A DNA stretch of 64,000 nt from Phytophthora hibernalis (Eukaryota > Oomycota > Peronosporomycetes > Peronosporales > Peronosporaceae), in NCBI GenBank assembly GCA_012656075.1, contig JAAKBF010000393.1, forward strand, positions 62,001 through 126,000, written 5' to 3'. The position numbers and the translations under genes were made by a program. Below, one piece after another: positions 1-10,416 of the stretch; position 1 is the first letter of the stretch, and the number at the start of each line of letters is the position of its first letter. Below the pieces are notes generated by a model that did no database searches, was not told where the DNA came from, and saw only the letters and a list, made by a program, of their open reading frames with translations.

Positions 1-620
1 TGCAGCTCGTCCAGCCTCTGTTCCTGTCTCTGCTCCTGTCTCCTGAGGTCGCTGCTTCTGTCCTCCAGCTCGTCGCTGTACTCGCTGCTGTCCACCGTGC
101 GCTTGTCCTCCTCTCGGGTATCGAGACGCAGCACGCAGCTCTGCACCTGATTGGACAGCGGCGCCACGTCGGCGGTCGCGAGTCCCGCGTCGAAGTTGCA
201 GAAGCAGCGCAGCACGAGCGGTGCGCGCGGGTCCAGGAACTTGCTCAGCCGCAGTCGCGACACGCTCAGCAGCGTCTCCAGATACGAGTTGAGCTCTGCG
301 CAGCGTCTGGCCAGGAAGGCCGCGCCGCGATGACGTCGCAGCCACGAGCGGCGGCGGTGCGGCGGCGGCGAAGGCAGCAGCTTCATGTCCTGCGGGAAGG
401 CGCGTCGCAGCTGCGCGTCCAGGCCCTGGAACTCGTGGAAGGAGCGGAAGACGCGCCACGAAGCTTCGAGTTGAGTGCCGCCTGCGCGTACGCTGCGCAC
501 GACCACGCGCGTGGTCAGGAGGAACTCGGGGTGGCGCATGAGCGAGCGGTCGAAGTGCGAGCCGTCCACGCGCACGCGCACGTGCAGGAGCGCCGTCACG
601 TCGCGCACATCGAGGTGCAT
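1..620 (-). CDS. PX-domain protein, C-terminus cut by window edge
   Basis: The minus-strand frame is open from an ATG at 620 to the left edge (206 codons, no stop). Residues 1 to about 130 look like a phosphoinositide-binding PX domain: an N-terminal beta-rich stretch, an aromatic/arginine segment (SWRVFRSFHEFQGL) equivalent to the usual W-R-Y-S-(D/E)-F motif, a proline-rich loop (LPSPPPH), then a helical part with FLARRCAELNSYLETLL. After it comes an acidic, glutamine-rich stretch (EDKRTVDSSEYSDELEDR) likely to begin a coiled region. PX proteins bind membrane phosphoinositides and act in endosomal sorting or lipid signalling; which partner domain follows lies outside the window. No better upstream ATG is visible. 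Confidence is good for PX and low for any specific role. Confidence 0.72.
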   Translation of the reverse strand, partial: MHLDVRDVTALLHVRVRVDGSHFDRSLMRHPEFLLTTRVVVRSVRAGGTQLEASWRVFRSFHEFQGLDAQLRRAFPQDMKLLPSPPPHRRRSWLRRHRGAAFLARRCAELNSYLETLLSVSRLRLSKFLDPRAPLVLRCFCNFDAGLATADVAPLSNQVQSCVLRLDTREEDKRTVDSSEYSDELEDRSSDLRRQEQRQEQRLDEL

Positions 621-1468
621 TGGCTCTGTGTATTGCTCTACTTGGTTATTGTCTGCTAGTGGACGCCGACCTGCGCACCACGCAGCAAATTGGCGACTGA
701 GGGCTGGGGTGCAGAAGGCGGAGGTACAGGAGGTACTGCTGGAAGGAGGCTAATCAGATGGAGAAGCTGCGACAGCGCGCAATGTTGCTATTATCAGGTT
801 TCAGAGAGGGGTGACTGCTGTTGAGTATGAACGTAATGGAAAGGGTATGATAGGAAGAATGCATTTAAACAGGTATAATGGTCTGAGGTATGTAATCTCG
901 CAATGGCTCCAAAGGCCGCATCTCTGCCGAGTACAACGGTCAAGTAACCGCAAAGCAGAGCCATCCGCCTATCGCGACGGCGCCAAACAAATCAACCAAG
1001 TTCATCGTGGCGGCCACAAGCTCGCGGTGCAATTGACCTCTGCACCATTCCTGCAATGTGCTTACAAAGCGCGACTCGGAGTTTGGCCAGACGCCCACGA
1101 ACCTTTCGACAGCAGCCACGTCTCGATGCCACATGGCCCCAATGGACTTCACGTCGCAGAGCTCCAGCTCTTGAGTGGACGCTGGTGCTCTGCCGTCTGC
1201 TGCTTTTAGTTTAAGTTGCGCCACCTGCTGCGTAGACAAACGTTCTTGAGCTCCTCATGCTGCAGTCTCCAGTTGACAAGTGCACTTGTGAGACAATGAA
1301 ATAGTAGAGAGTTGACAGACCCGTCCCCGTTGAAGTCGCACAAGTGGACATCTCGGCATAGAGTTAGAGTTCTTGTACACATCTTTTTTGCTTCTGTAAA
1401 GATGTACCCAAATTCTACGATTTTGGGCCTATTTTCAGTTTTTGAGCACCACCACAACAAACAATCTG
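621..1468. other. Intergenic region with a weak ORF candidate
   Basis: About 850 bp between the PX gene and the PSF2 start. A minus-strand frame at 940-1239 (about 99 codons, no ATG at its head) has a reasonable composition and could be the last exon of a small gene whose first exon would lie within 1240-1460 (minus-strand frame at 1206-1460). I could not find a convincing splice join or recognise either piece, so I do not call a gene. Nothing else stands out. Confidence 0.3.
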
Positions 1469-2614
1469 ATGGCGAGTCTGACGGCTAGCGAAACCGAGTT
1501 CCTGGTACGTGCAGCCGTCTATGGAGCGAAAGCGGTGGCTAATTGTGCACGTGTCTCTCTAGGCGGAGCAGGAGCTCATCGCCATCATGCCGCACTTCCA
1601 CCTGCGCGCCAACAGCGGCCTGCTCAACTTCATTAGCGTAAGTGACCAGTTAATTGCACATCTGAAAATGGGTCATTCTTGACAGTTTTGGGCACTGTAG
1701 GGCGACTTTGGACCTTTCCAGCCGGGTATCACCACACACGTGCCACTGTGGCTCGCCATGATGCTCAAGCAGCTCAACAAGTGTCGGATCCTCGCGCCTT
1801 CGTGGCTCTCAGTCGGTCGGTGTCGAGCTATCGGAGCTGCTCAAATTGGGTCATTTTTGGATTAATGGTACCCATTTTTACTGCAGACTACCTGACGTCG
1901 CGGGTCGAGCGCGAGAAGAGCAGCGAAGTGTTCGAGGAGCTGCCTTTCCATTATCTGGAGGTGGCGTCGCTGCTGTTAAAAAAGTAGGTGAAATGGGTCA
2001 TTCGCCGCAACTTTGGCTCACTTTTTGAGTGTGTGGCAGTGCTCCAGAGGATCTAGACCAGGGTGAACACCTACGCTCACTGCTGGAAGACCTGCAGAAC
2101 GTCCGCCAAGACAAGATCCGCAAAGGTCTGTCCAAGATCGCGGACGACGTGCAGGGCGGCGAAACAGCTTACGCCATTCAGATGAACAACATTTCTGCGC
2201 TCGAGATCAACTCGGTCCGCGAGTTCATGATCGGAGTACGTGTAGTCCTTCTATCTAGCTGTCGCTGATGAATCTAATGAATGTTGTGTTATGTAGTCTA
2301 TGGACCAATTCTACAGGCTGTCGCAGCTCACCCAAGGAGCTGGTTCGTGCAACCATTACTACCTCTTACTTTGCGGTTTGAGCGTGATGTTAAACTTGGT
2401 GCGATGTGGTTGTGTTGTGCTTCACAGAGGGCGAGGAGGATGCCCCGTCACAGTCGCAGTCACAGTCCCAGGGCTATTCGCAGCCTTCTTCAGGTACGTC
2501 TGGCTGCTTCGCTATACACTGGTGCCATCTCGATCTAACGAATCGCTGTACATTTGACTGTCTCGAGCAGCGGAGAGCCCAGCAGCGCAGCGTCTTCGGC
2601 GGTTTCGCGGCTAG
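1469..2614 (+). CDS. PSF2: GINS complex subunit PSF2
   Basis: Eight short exons can be joined with GT..AG introns: 1469-1504, 1563-1637, 1701-1815, 1887-1983, 2040-2235, 2297-2342, 2428-2493 and 2571-2614, giving 224 aa. The join is supported by frame at every junction and by strong family likeness: AEQELIAIMPHF near residue 13, then GDFGPFQPG and VPLWLAMMLKQLNKC, the hallmark of PSF2. GINS binds CDC45 and the MCM2-7 ring to form the replicative helicase, so the product should be nuclear and essential. The C-terminus carries an S/Q-rich tail (EEDAPSQSQSQSQG) that makes it about 40 aa longer than animal PSF2. No frame breaks are needed here. The start is the first ATG in frame with exon 2. Confidence 0.93.
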
Positions 2615-2768
2615 TATCAACGACGCAATCTCCCGTGCTAGAATTCAGCCAGAGAGCGGTGGGGCGACCATTACGCCGAGTAATTCAACCCAGTGACAGG
2701 ACTCGTGTAGTCTGCGATGCCGCGGTGAAACGGCTAACTCGTTGAGCTGCTGTGGTTTTGCTAGTGAA

Positions 2769-3504
2769 CAGGCCTCTATTTGAGGGAAATCGGACCTGTT
2801 TCCCTCACAATCCCTCAATTAAGTAGCCCGATCATACCTCGGTTAAGATGGACAGACCACTAACAACATCAGTCAAGTACTTCCCTATTGATAGAACTTA
2901 GCGTTGTTGATGATATTATCGGCGGCTTGCTGTACAACCCAGTTGACGTTGATGCCCAATCGACTCGTGCCAAGGCACTCAGTATTTTCAAGCCAAGCCC
3001 AAACTACGATGGATACAACGTCCATATTTCGTCGCCGAAGTTGTTTCAGCTGCCATCGTCTGCTCAAAACGTGCTGGGCGTACTCGCTCGCTCTTGATGT
3101 CGGCAGTGTCCAGGGCACGTCATACGCCAGTACGGTATGATCGCTCAAATGAAATCAACCTGCCCAAGTTTGTCAGCACACGCTGGCTTTCAATGTACAA
3201 AGTGACGTCCTGGCTGGTTGCGAACCGAATTCGAGTTTGCAACGTCGGTGGAGTCGGACTTCTCTGTCATTGGTTGGGAACGCGACGAGTACCGGCAGTC
3301 GCTCACCGATTTCTCACTTGAAGGCATTCTGCACTCGAAGCAGTTCACGCAATTGAATGCACTAGCCATAGCGGATAACTAGATTCTTCTTAATTTCACT
3401 TTCATTGCACCTGGACCTCACGTTACCTCACTTAGCTTGCCTTGACATCCCTCCATTAAGCTAATCGAGGGAATGAGGTATGATACCTCAAATATAGAGG
3501 CCTG
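2769..3504 (+). mobile_element. Decayed non-autonomous hAT transposon
   Basis: The element starts CAGGCCTCTATTTGAGG and ends with the near-complement CCTCAAATATAGAGGCCTG, giving terminal inverted repeats of about 17 bp with CAGG..CCTG ends. It is flanked by 8-bp target duplications CTAGTGAA (2761-2768) and CTAGTAAA (3505-3512), with one mismatch; an 8-bp duplication is the rule for hAT elements. Inside, plus-strand fragments read like the C-terminal part of an hAT transposase: a segment with KFVSTRWLSM near 3160-3230, then in a shifted frame SDFSVIGWE and YRQSLTDFSLEGILHSKQF near 3255-3350 (dimerisation region). The 736-bp length and broken frames mean it cannot encode a transposase. Confidence 0.85.
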
Positions 3505-3711
3505 CTAGTAAAGCATCTTGGTGTGTTACGTGTTGAAGGCAACCCAAGTCCGGTGCAAATGTGACACCTTATCCAGCTGTCACAAAGTTCAGACCCCAGA
3601 TGATGCAAAACCCGTGTATTTCTTCTCTGTGGCAGCTTACCCAATGAGCTGCACTTTTGATTCGCACTTACTACCAATTGACATGTGGGTGACGGTACAG
3701 CAATTCCGAAC

Positions 3712-4014
3712 CTAGTACGATCGGCGGTGTTTGGTGCCTGTGGTACGTTTGTGCGCTTTGCCGTCTCTGCTCTTCTTCTTCTTCTTCTTGCTCTTTGGCT
3801 CGGACTCCGTTGGTACCTCCTTTTGCAGCTGCGAGTAGGGCGTGGGTACCGCCACGGGGTTCACGAGGATGACGACGTTCGGGTTCTTGAGCTGCAGCGC
3901 GTCCGCCTCCGCCCGTTCGCGCTCGCGCTTGTCTTCTTCGGCTGCAGCCACGCAACAGACGCCACACAGCACCGCGCACACCAAACACCCGCAAACGTCT
4001 TCGGCGTCGCTCAT
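3712..4014 (-). CDS. Small cysteine-rich, lysine-tailed protein, unknown function
   Basis: An intact 100-codon frame starting at ATG 4014. The first 30 residues hold a short acidic head and a cysteine-rich hydrophobic segment (VCGCLVCAVLCGVCC), which could be S-acylated or a short membrane segment. Next come a charged stretch (EEDKRERERAEADALQ), a middle part NPVAVPTPYSQLQ with a possible tyrosine sorting motif, and a tail of consecutive lysines. The design suggests membrane anchoring with a basic cytosolic tail, but I recognise no family. It is divergently paired with the RRM/CCCH gene across 317 bp. Confidence 0.6.
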   Translation of the reverse strand: MSDAEDVCGCLVCAVLCGVCCVAAAEEDKRERERAEADALQLKNPNVVILVNPVAVPTPYSQLQKEVPTESEPKSKKKKKKSRDGKAHKRTTGTKHRRSY

Positions 4015-4331
4015 GTGCAAAAGGTCTCAAGTGCAAAACGTGTTTGGGCGCAAAGTGGCGAGTTGCACAATGGCAGGCCAGCACGAAAAGCCGGACCCGC
4101 GAGATGAATTTGCACTCGGACGGCAGAAAACCCACAGCCCACTCACGAGTAATGCACCAAGACTGCAACTATCAACGACTTGCACTTCAACGTGCTGAAC
4201 TCTCGCAAGATCCGCACCTAACTGCGCACTTCGGCATATCCGTACCTAACCCGACCTCCACAGTTCGCACTATTTGCGCTTCATGCTTTTCGTTGGCCGT
4301 CGTGCAAAGAGACTTTTGCGCAAAAAGCATC
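4015..4331. promoter_or_regulatory. Shared divergent promoter region
   Basis: These 317 bp separate two genes transcribed away from each other, so both promoters must lie here. I see no TATA box and no clear match to the oomycete Inr/FPR core, only a weak resemblance at CTTCATGCTTTT near 4280. Copies of TGCAA/TTGCA are frequent. Confidence 0.4.
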
Positions 4332-5901
4332 ATGGCGGACGGAGACCTGTGGCGCGACCGCAACAAAGTGTTCGTGGCGGGGCTTCCGCTAACCGCAGAT
4401 GATGACGCGCTGTACGCAAAGTTCAAGTCTTTCGGGGAGATGCACCAGTCCAAGGTCGTGTACGACAACAAGACGGGGCGGTCGCGAGGTTTCGGCTTCG
4501 TGACGTTTTGCGAGTACACGAACGCACTGGACGCCGTGGACCAAATGAACCAGCAGAAATGGGACAAACGCACGCTAAATGTGCGCTTTTTGCAGCCGAA
4601 AACAGGGTCCGCTGCAAATGGTGCAATGGCGCAACTGCAACTGCCGTCGCAAAACGACCCACCAAGGTGCTGGGCCCGAGACCCGAAGGTTGCACCACCG
4701 TCTACGTGGGCAATTTGGCCTACGACATCACAGAAGAGGTTTTGCGCAAAGTGTTCGACAAGTGCGGAAGTATTCGCGCTGTTCGCTTCGCCGAACACAT
4801 CCAGACCAAAGAGTTTCGCGGTTTCGGGTACGTGCAATTCCACGAAGAAGGCCCGTGCGAAGCGGCCGTCAAGTTGGACGGCATGGTGGTGATGGGCAGA
4901 CCCATGAACATCGACTACGGCGCACGAGACGAGGCTACGCGCAAGCGCGTGAAGAGCTGCAAAAGAAGCTGAAAAAGGGCGTGTGCCACAAATTCCAGCA
5001 GGGCCAATGTACCCGCGGAGACGAGTGCAAATTTGCACACGTGATGCAAGACCAGGACGCCGAAGAGCTGGTGCAACCGGCCGAACGCCCTGTGAACGGA
5101 GTTGCAGCACCTGGTGCTTCGTTGGGAGCGCAAACTTTTGCGCAAACGCAGGCAACGTCGGATGCGCCAATTTGCATCAACTTCCAGAAGGGGAAATGCA
5201 AACGTGGCGAGGAGTGCAAATTTCAGCATTTGCACGCAAATGATGAAGAAGTTGCGCAAAAGGAGACGGAACAGGTGCAAAAGGAGACCGAACAGGTGCA
5301 AAAGGAGGTTGCAGAAGAAGAGACCCGTGCAGAAGAAGGAGCTCCCGTGTGCCAAAACTACCAAAAGGGAAAGTGCAAACGTGGAGCTGCGTGTCGATTC
5401 CGTCACGCTGCAGCGCCAATGGAAGAACCTCAAGAGGAAGAGTGGAAGGCTCCCGTTCGCGTGGCTCTGCCGGTCGCTGCAGTTGCAGAGGTGGCAGTGT
5501 GCAAAAACTTCCAGAACGGCTACTGCGTGCGCGGAGCATCCTGTCGTTTTGCGCACACGGGTTTTGTGCCTCAAGCAGCTGTTCCCACTGCGGTGGAGGA
5601 GGTGAGCGAGTACCAGAAACGTTTCCAGAGCGTTTGCTACAATTGGCAGCGCAGTGGCTCCTGTGCTCGTGGAGACAAGTGTCCGTTCCAGCACGACGGA
5701 GGTCCTGCTGAGCAGAAGGAGACCACGAAGGTGACAGAGGAGGAAGAGAGCTCCAAAAGAAGAAGAAGAAGGAGAAGAAACACAAGAAGCGAAAGGCAGA
5801 AGAAGAAGAAGAGGTGGAGGTTGTTAAACACAAGAAGGACAAAAACACAAAAGGAAAAGAAGAGCAAGAAGAGCAAGAAGAAGGCTGAAGACAGCGACTA
5901 G
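4332..5901 (+). CDS. Two-RRM, five-CCCH zinc-finger RNA-binding protein (frame breaks)
   Basis: Start ATG 4332. Frame 1 gives RRM1 with NKVFVAGLP (RNP2) and RSRGFGFVTF (RNP1). A second frame from about 4690 gives RRM2 with TTVYVGNLAYD and FRGFGYVQF. A third frame from about 4960 gives five CCCH fingers (for example CHKFQQGQCTRGDECKFAH) separated by E/Q-rich spacers containing a repeated EQVQKET unit, then a lysine-rich tail that probably targets the nucleus. The architecture suggests an mRNA-processing or stability factor. The frame changes at about 4615-4690, 4944-4955, 5750-5760 and again near 5840-5865 are each explained by one missing base; the first could instead be a 74-bp intron. No frame has an internal stop in its conserved part, so I read the gene as functional. 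The exact C-terminus is uncertain. Confidence 0.82.
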
Positions 5902-5991
5902 CCGGTTTTGCTCGGGATCATAGATAGGTTTGATAGTTTTGTATGCAATGATAGCCTCCAGCTCTTTCGACGAAGAACAATTGTTGAGGGA

Positions 5992-6776
5992 TCAAAAGCT
6001 GGCATTTGCATTTGGAAATACTTTGAAGTATCTGCAGCCTAGACCAATTCCTTCGCTCACCACGGAAGTTCCGAAGCAGGCGACAGACTTCAGCACGCCC
6101 TGGTGATTGCTCAAATCGGTGTCAACATATCCCGGATTGATAGTTACGACGGCGACGTTGCATTCGCGCAGGTCCATCGCAAGCGATCGGGTGATCATGT
6201 TGAGAGCGGCCTTGGAAGTGGTGTAGCCGTATTGCCCGCGAAAAAATGCGCGTATTCGTCCGTGTTGCTGCTGATGCTTCCTAGCAGCGACGAGATTTGC
6301 AAGACGATGGCAGGGTCATCGGTCTTGGATGCCAGTTTCAGGTTCGGCAGCAGCGCACGAGTGACGATGAATGGCCCCACAACGTTCACCTCGATGGTTT
6401 TCATGATCGCGTCCTTGGTCGCTGTCTCAAACGTGGTGAACACACCGATGCCAGCGTTGTTGATCAACAGATCAATGGGAACACCTTCTAACTGATGAGC
6501 TGCCTCGGTGACACTTTCCTCATCGCTGGTGTCCAGAGTGACGATCTTGAAAGGCGACAAGGCAGCGAGCTGTGTGCAGAAGAGAAAACATAATTTGTCA
6601 GCATCAACACGATGGTTTACCCTAAGTTTGTGAGGTCGGGTTACCTTTTCAGTATTGCTGTTCGCACGCGCCGTGCCGATGACGTTCCACCCATCGTTGG
6701 TGTAGTACTGGGCGAAGGTAAGACCGATGCCGCGTGTGCTGCCGGTGATGAGAACCGTCTTCTTGCTGTCAGTCAT
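5992..6776 (-). CDS. Short-chain dehydrogenase/reductase (C-factor-like)
   Basis: Start ATG 6776. Exon 1 (6645-6776) carries the Rossmann motif TGSTRGIG, a 75-bp intron spans 6570-6644, and exon 2 runs to 5992. Exon 2 has DLLINNAG, the catalytic serine region QISSLLGS, the YTTSK form of the Y-x-x-x-K catalytic pair, and NPGYVDTDL. These define a classical SDR that reduces or oxidises a small substrate with NAD(P)(H). The pattern is closest to the CsgA/C-factor subgroup; the substrate cannot be predicted. The frame changes at a run of six A (6241-6246 on the plus strand), right before the catalytic tyrosine, as if one base were missing; both halves are otherwise intact. Length is about 235 aa, normal for the family. 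Confidence 0.85.
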
Positions 6777-7259
6777 TGCTGGAGTAGGGGTGGTGAGGTA
6801 GGTTGTTGCTCTTGAAGTAAATCCGAGAGTGACCTACAACCGCTACAACTCCCCACTTGTGTGAAGGCCGTGGCAGAAGATTGTTGACGCCCGGCAGCAG
6901 CTTCAAACCCAAGATTTTCGTTTGGTGTGATTAGTATGGAAAACAAGGCTCTAAACTGTACCGCAATCACTGTCTGTTGCATTGTAATCGTCGTTGTCTA
7001 TTGCAAGATTTGGTGGGGTATGGGGAAATAGGGACAAACAAACGCTAAACAACCAGGTTGCAATGACAAAATTGTGTATTTAGTATAGGCAAGAAAACAC
7101 ATTCCTGATAGCGCTCTTACAGATTTACTATAGGAAAACATGAACTCAGAGTGTCAACAAAACAAATTGCAAACCCTATTTTTACGACATCAAACGCTGC
7201 TTTTGCTACTCTCACTGCAATAACGTGGATGAAGGGGTCGGAAGATGCAGACTCAGCCT
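6777..7259. other. Intergenic, no gene seen
   Basis: AT-richer spacer between the dehydrogenase and the small secreted protein. A minus-strand frame at 6773-6982 has no family resemblance and overlaps the dehydrogenase start. I see no repeats or RNA genes. Confidence 0.4.
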
Positions 7260-7595
7260 CTAAGCCGCTGTAGTTCTTCCGTAGTTCGTTTTCGTTCCCG
7301 GCAATAACTTTCCTAGAATCTTGAAAAGGAGTAACGTTAAGCTTACATCATTCTTTGGGTAGTCGACGAGTTTTCCCTCGGTCTTTGCGTAGTCGATGAA
7401 GGGCCCCAGAAAAATCTCTCCTCGTATTCGTATTCGTGTCAGAGGACTTCGACAGCTTACCGTACGTAGTAGAGCCCTGAATGTGTTTCCGGACGAAGTC
7501 ACATCTACTTTGATCTTGCTCTGGAGAGGGTCTGTTGCGTTAATACTGGAAAGCAGGGCAGCCAGCGTTACCAGAACGGCGTATCCTAGACGCAT
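7260..7595 (-). CDS. Small secreted protein, candidate degenerate RxLR-type effector
   Basis: A 111-codon frame from ATG 7595. The first 20 residues form a clean signal peptide (MRLGYAVLVTLAALLSSINA) in the style of Phytophthora RxLR effectors. About 20 residues after the cleavage site is an FRALLRT segment at the usual place of the RxLR motif, but it is not an exact R-x-L-R and no EER acid patch follows. The mature part is short, basic and has no recognised WY fold. A GTAAGC at about 7455 could be a donor, so a small intron is possible. It may be a host-translocated effector, a decayed one, or another small secreted protein. The signal peptide is seen; the effector role is inferred. Confidence 0.5.
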   Translation of the reverse strand: MRLGYAVLVTLAALLSSINATDPLQSKIKVDVTSSGNTFRALLRTVSCRSPLTRIRIRGEIFLGPFIDYAKTEGKLVDYPKNDVSLTLLLFKILGKLLPGTKTNYGRTTAA

Positions 7596-8171
7596 GGTAG
7601 TTTGATTTGGTCTCCTACGAGACCACCGGTCTGAAACAATTGCAAAGTGAAACCTGGCAAGTATGAAGTAAGTCCACCAAATAATGACTGGGATTTGTAT
7701 CCTGGAAATGTACTACGTAGTACATGTAGTAATATTTTCCACAGAGTTCAATACGACGAGCGAAATTACTTTTTAAAAACACATCAGCAACATCAACGCA
7801 CCACTCGTTGTGTCGCCATCTTCAGTTTACGAGACTGTACATTGCTGTCCTCAAAATTGAATTTCTAAAAGTGCGAAGTCACCTTTGGTTTCTCCGTTAT
7901 GACTAAGCTAGAAAAACGAGCAGTGGAGCCTGGTACTTTCGTACACGTTAGCAACACTGATCAAAACGACTTGATTTCCTAGCAGTAACGATGATTCGGA
8001 TCATAGAAAGATATATAGATTAGTCAAAAATTCCATGCAGTGGCGAGCCTTCAGCTCTTCTAAATTGCGCGGGTGCGCGGATATCCTCTAATATGGCTGG
8101 GGACTCTATGAACTACTCGATGCGTGTGGTGGCTTGCCCACAACAGCCGCCGCAGTGTCTGCACCTGCGCC
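7596..8171. other. Intergenic, no gene seen
   Basis: About 575 bp upstream of the small secreted protein and downstream of the kinase. It contains the palindrome TACTACGTAGTA followed by TACATGTAGTA near 7710-7730. No convincing reading frame. Confidence 0.35.
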
Positions 8172-9272
8172 TTATGCACCGACAACCCACTCGTGCTCGA
8201 TCACTTGCGCAGCGCTAATGCGCTTCTCCGGATCAACCGTCAGCATCTGTCGCACGAGGTTCCGTGCGCTGTCGGACATGCAGGCCCAGCCGGCCGAGTC
8301 CCGGTCAAAGTCTCCTTGCGGATGCGCTGTTGCAGCTCCTCGTCCGAGGCCTCGTCCGAAGGGTCAAACGGGTGGGTGCCACACAGCACAATGTACAGCA
8401 CAACGCCCAGCGCCCACACGTCCATCGCGTATCCCGATTCCCGGTGCTCAATGAACTCCGGAGAGGCGTAGGCCGTCGTGCATGCGTCCATCTTGCGCCC
8501 GCTCGTCATGCAGTCGGAAGGACTGGCCAAAGTCAATGAGGCGCATGCTCCTGAGCTTGTCGTTGGCCAGCAGGATGTTCTCCGGCTTGAGATCTGCGTG
8601 CACCACGTGCTTCGAGTGCAGATACTGAGCGCCACGGCCAGTTCGCGCACCAGCTCCTTGGCGCGCTGCTCTCCGAAGACGCCGTTCTCCACCAGGTCGT
8701 CGTACAGCTCTCCGCCCTGCACGAGCTCCGTCACTAACACGTACGCGTCTGAGGTCTCGAAGGCGTCTCGCAGCTGCAGCACGTTGTGCGTGCCGCCCAC
8801 CTGCTTGAGAATGTCCACTTCTTGCAGGAAGTTTCTGTGATCACAGAGGAAAAAAGAATCACTGGTCAGAGGCAACTTCAACTTGAGGAAATCTGATAAT
8901 GACCAACACTCACGCTTTCGTGGTAAGCTGCTTGGACACGCGCTTAATGGCGACGCGGGCGTTGGAGGCTCGGTGGCGCCCCACGTGCACGAGGCCGAAG
9001 CCTCCTTCGCCAATGACGCCCTCCAGGTCGTACTCCTGCTGCAGGCGGCTGCGCGTGAGTCGCCACGGGTCCAAGCGCGGCTGTTGCGGCTTGAATGTGG
9101 CGCTCGGCAGGAGCAACGCGCAGCCAGCGTCTGCGCCCATGGGGAGGCGCGCGGCGTCCAAGCGGGTCGCGTCCTGCGTGAGGCCGCTGCAGGCTGCGGC
9201 AGCTGCGCACAGAGCAGCCGCGCCAGCCATGCGACGCGGCAGGCGGAGGAAGCGGCGGTCGCTGAAGGACAT
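8172..9272 (-). CDS. CAMK-type serine/threonine protein kinase (frame breaks)
   Basis: Start ATG 9272, exon 1 8914-9272, a 79-bp intron 8835-8913, exon 2 8172-8834. Residues 1-75 are a poorly conserved alanine-rich leader. Then come the glycine loop IGEGGFGLVHVG, the lysine VAIKRVSKQ, EVDILKQVGGTHNVLQL, the catalytic loop HADLKPENILL, LIDFGQS and the P+1 segment TAYASPEF, followed by DVWALGVVLYIVLCGTHPFD and a C-lobe ending near QVIEHEWVV. This matches calcium/calmodulin-dependent-type kinases; HAD instead of HRD makes it non-RD. Three frame changes occur (about 8628, 8489-8505 and 8311-8317). The first and third fit a missing base, the middle one an extra base. No calmodulin-binding or EF-hand segment is visible, so the regulator is unknown. 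Confidence 0.82.
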
Positions 9273-10416
9273 GACTATTTCTCTGCTGTGATCGGAGCCA
9301 CTTGCGCTCGAACTGGCAAAATGCGGAATGGCAAAGACAACCAAGCTGTGGCGGCAAATCGTCTGGGACAGGGCTGGCTGCCACAACCAATCGAACGCAG
9401 CGGTTTCAAGAGACAAGCTACCACGCGACAACTTTACTTTTTTGAAGGGAGGTTTGTATGGAGGAAAGTTGGTGCGTCGTAAAGTGGCATAGAGACGGAC
9501 CACGACGACCGGAAAAATTATCGAGTCCAGTTCGCGCGAGGACGACTGGCAGGAATAGCAATGTGGCTGCTATTTTCTCCATGTTGCGCCGACAAGATGC
9601 ATTTAGCTGTGGCGACTGAGGATTGTGGTCGAACGATTCTCATCGACGCAGGTGAGGTGGCAATTATACAGGTTTCCCCATCAGAAACGGGACATCGAAT
9701 TCTCCATCGAATTCTCCATCCAGGATTTGCTTCTGCTTGCTCGCCGTTCCCATCCACTGTTCCTCATTGCAGTTGCCGTGAGAAGAAATTCGCTGCGGCG
9801 CTGGCGCTTTCACGCGCTTTGGAGACAATTCGCTCTCTCGTAACGAAAAATTCAGCGCCGTCTACCCACCACCCACCAGCGAGAACGTCTTACTACGTCT
9901 TAAATTACTGCTGACTCCGGTTTCGAACAGGCTTCGCAGTTGAAGACGCTCAGCAACTTGGTCACCAACATCAATTGTGCGAACATCGTGATGACGATTA
10001 ACTCATCTCCATTGTTTTAGTTAAACTGGCGGCGATCCCTCAGAACGCAAGGGTTTCGCTTGCAACGCAAGGTATTATATATCGAAGAGTTGCCGTTGCC
10101 GTGCGGCATCTTGTTCTAACGTGTACCGGTAAGCTTATCGGGTACACTAGCTGTCCTCGCTCAACATGCGCCATGGACGCATAATGTCACTGTCTTACTG
10201 ACCATCAATGAATGCGCCGCTAACGCTCAAGGCAGCGGCGAAGGAGTGTTGTGGTGCTTGGAGTCGCTGCTCACGTCACGAGTTGAAGTTACTACTGTAG
10301 TACCGTTTTTGTCACTCCCATACCGGTGGTGGACTTTTCTGCAGCACCACTCATGGCGAAGCTAATTTCCACGAATTAGCTCCCTATTACTTGCACGAAC
10401 TAATCCATATGTCTCA
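9273..10416. other. Intergenic, no gene seen
   Basis: Over 1.1 kb with no recognisable gene. A plus-strand frame at 9561-9914 (117 codons without an ATG start) has no family likeness. A direct repeat of GAATTCTCCATC occurs twice near 9699-9722. The remainder looks like ordinary spacer. Confidence 0.35.

Noticed and set aside
4615..4690. Intron with ends GTCCGC..CCCGAG in the RRM/CCCH gene
   Set aside because: A 74-bp splice would restore frame, but the donor is weak and the skipped part keeps coding-like text. A missing base is equally likely, so I leave it open and do not call an intron.
5025..5038. Perfect palindrome GTGCAAATTTGCAC
   Set aside because: It is explained by the codons for a zinc-finger ECKFAH segment in the RRM/CCCH gene; no regulatory role is needed.
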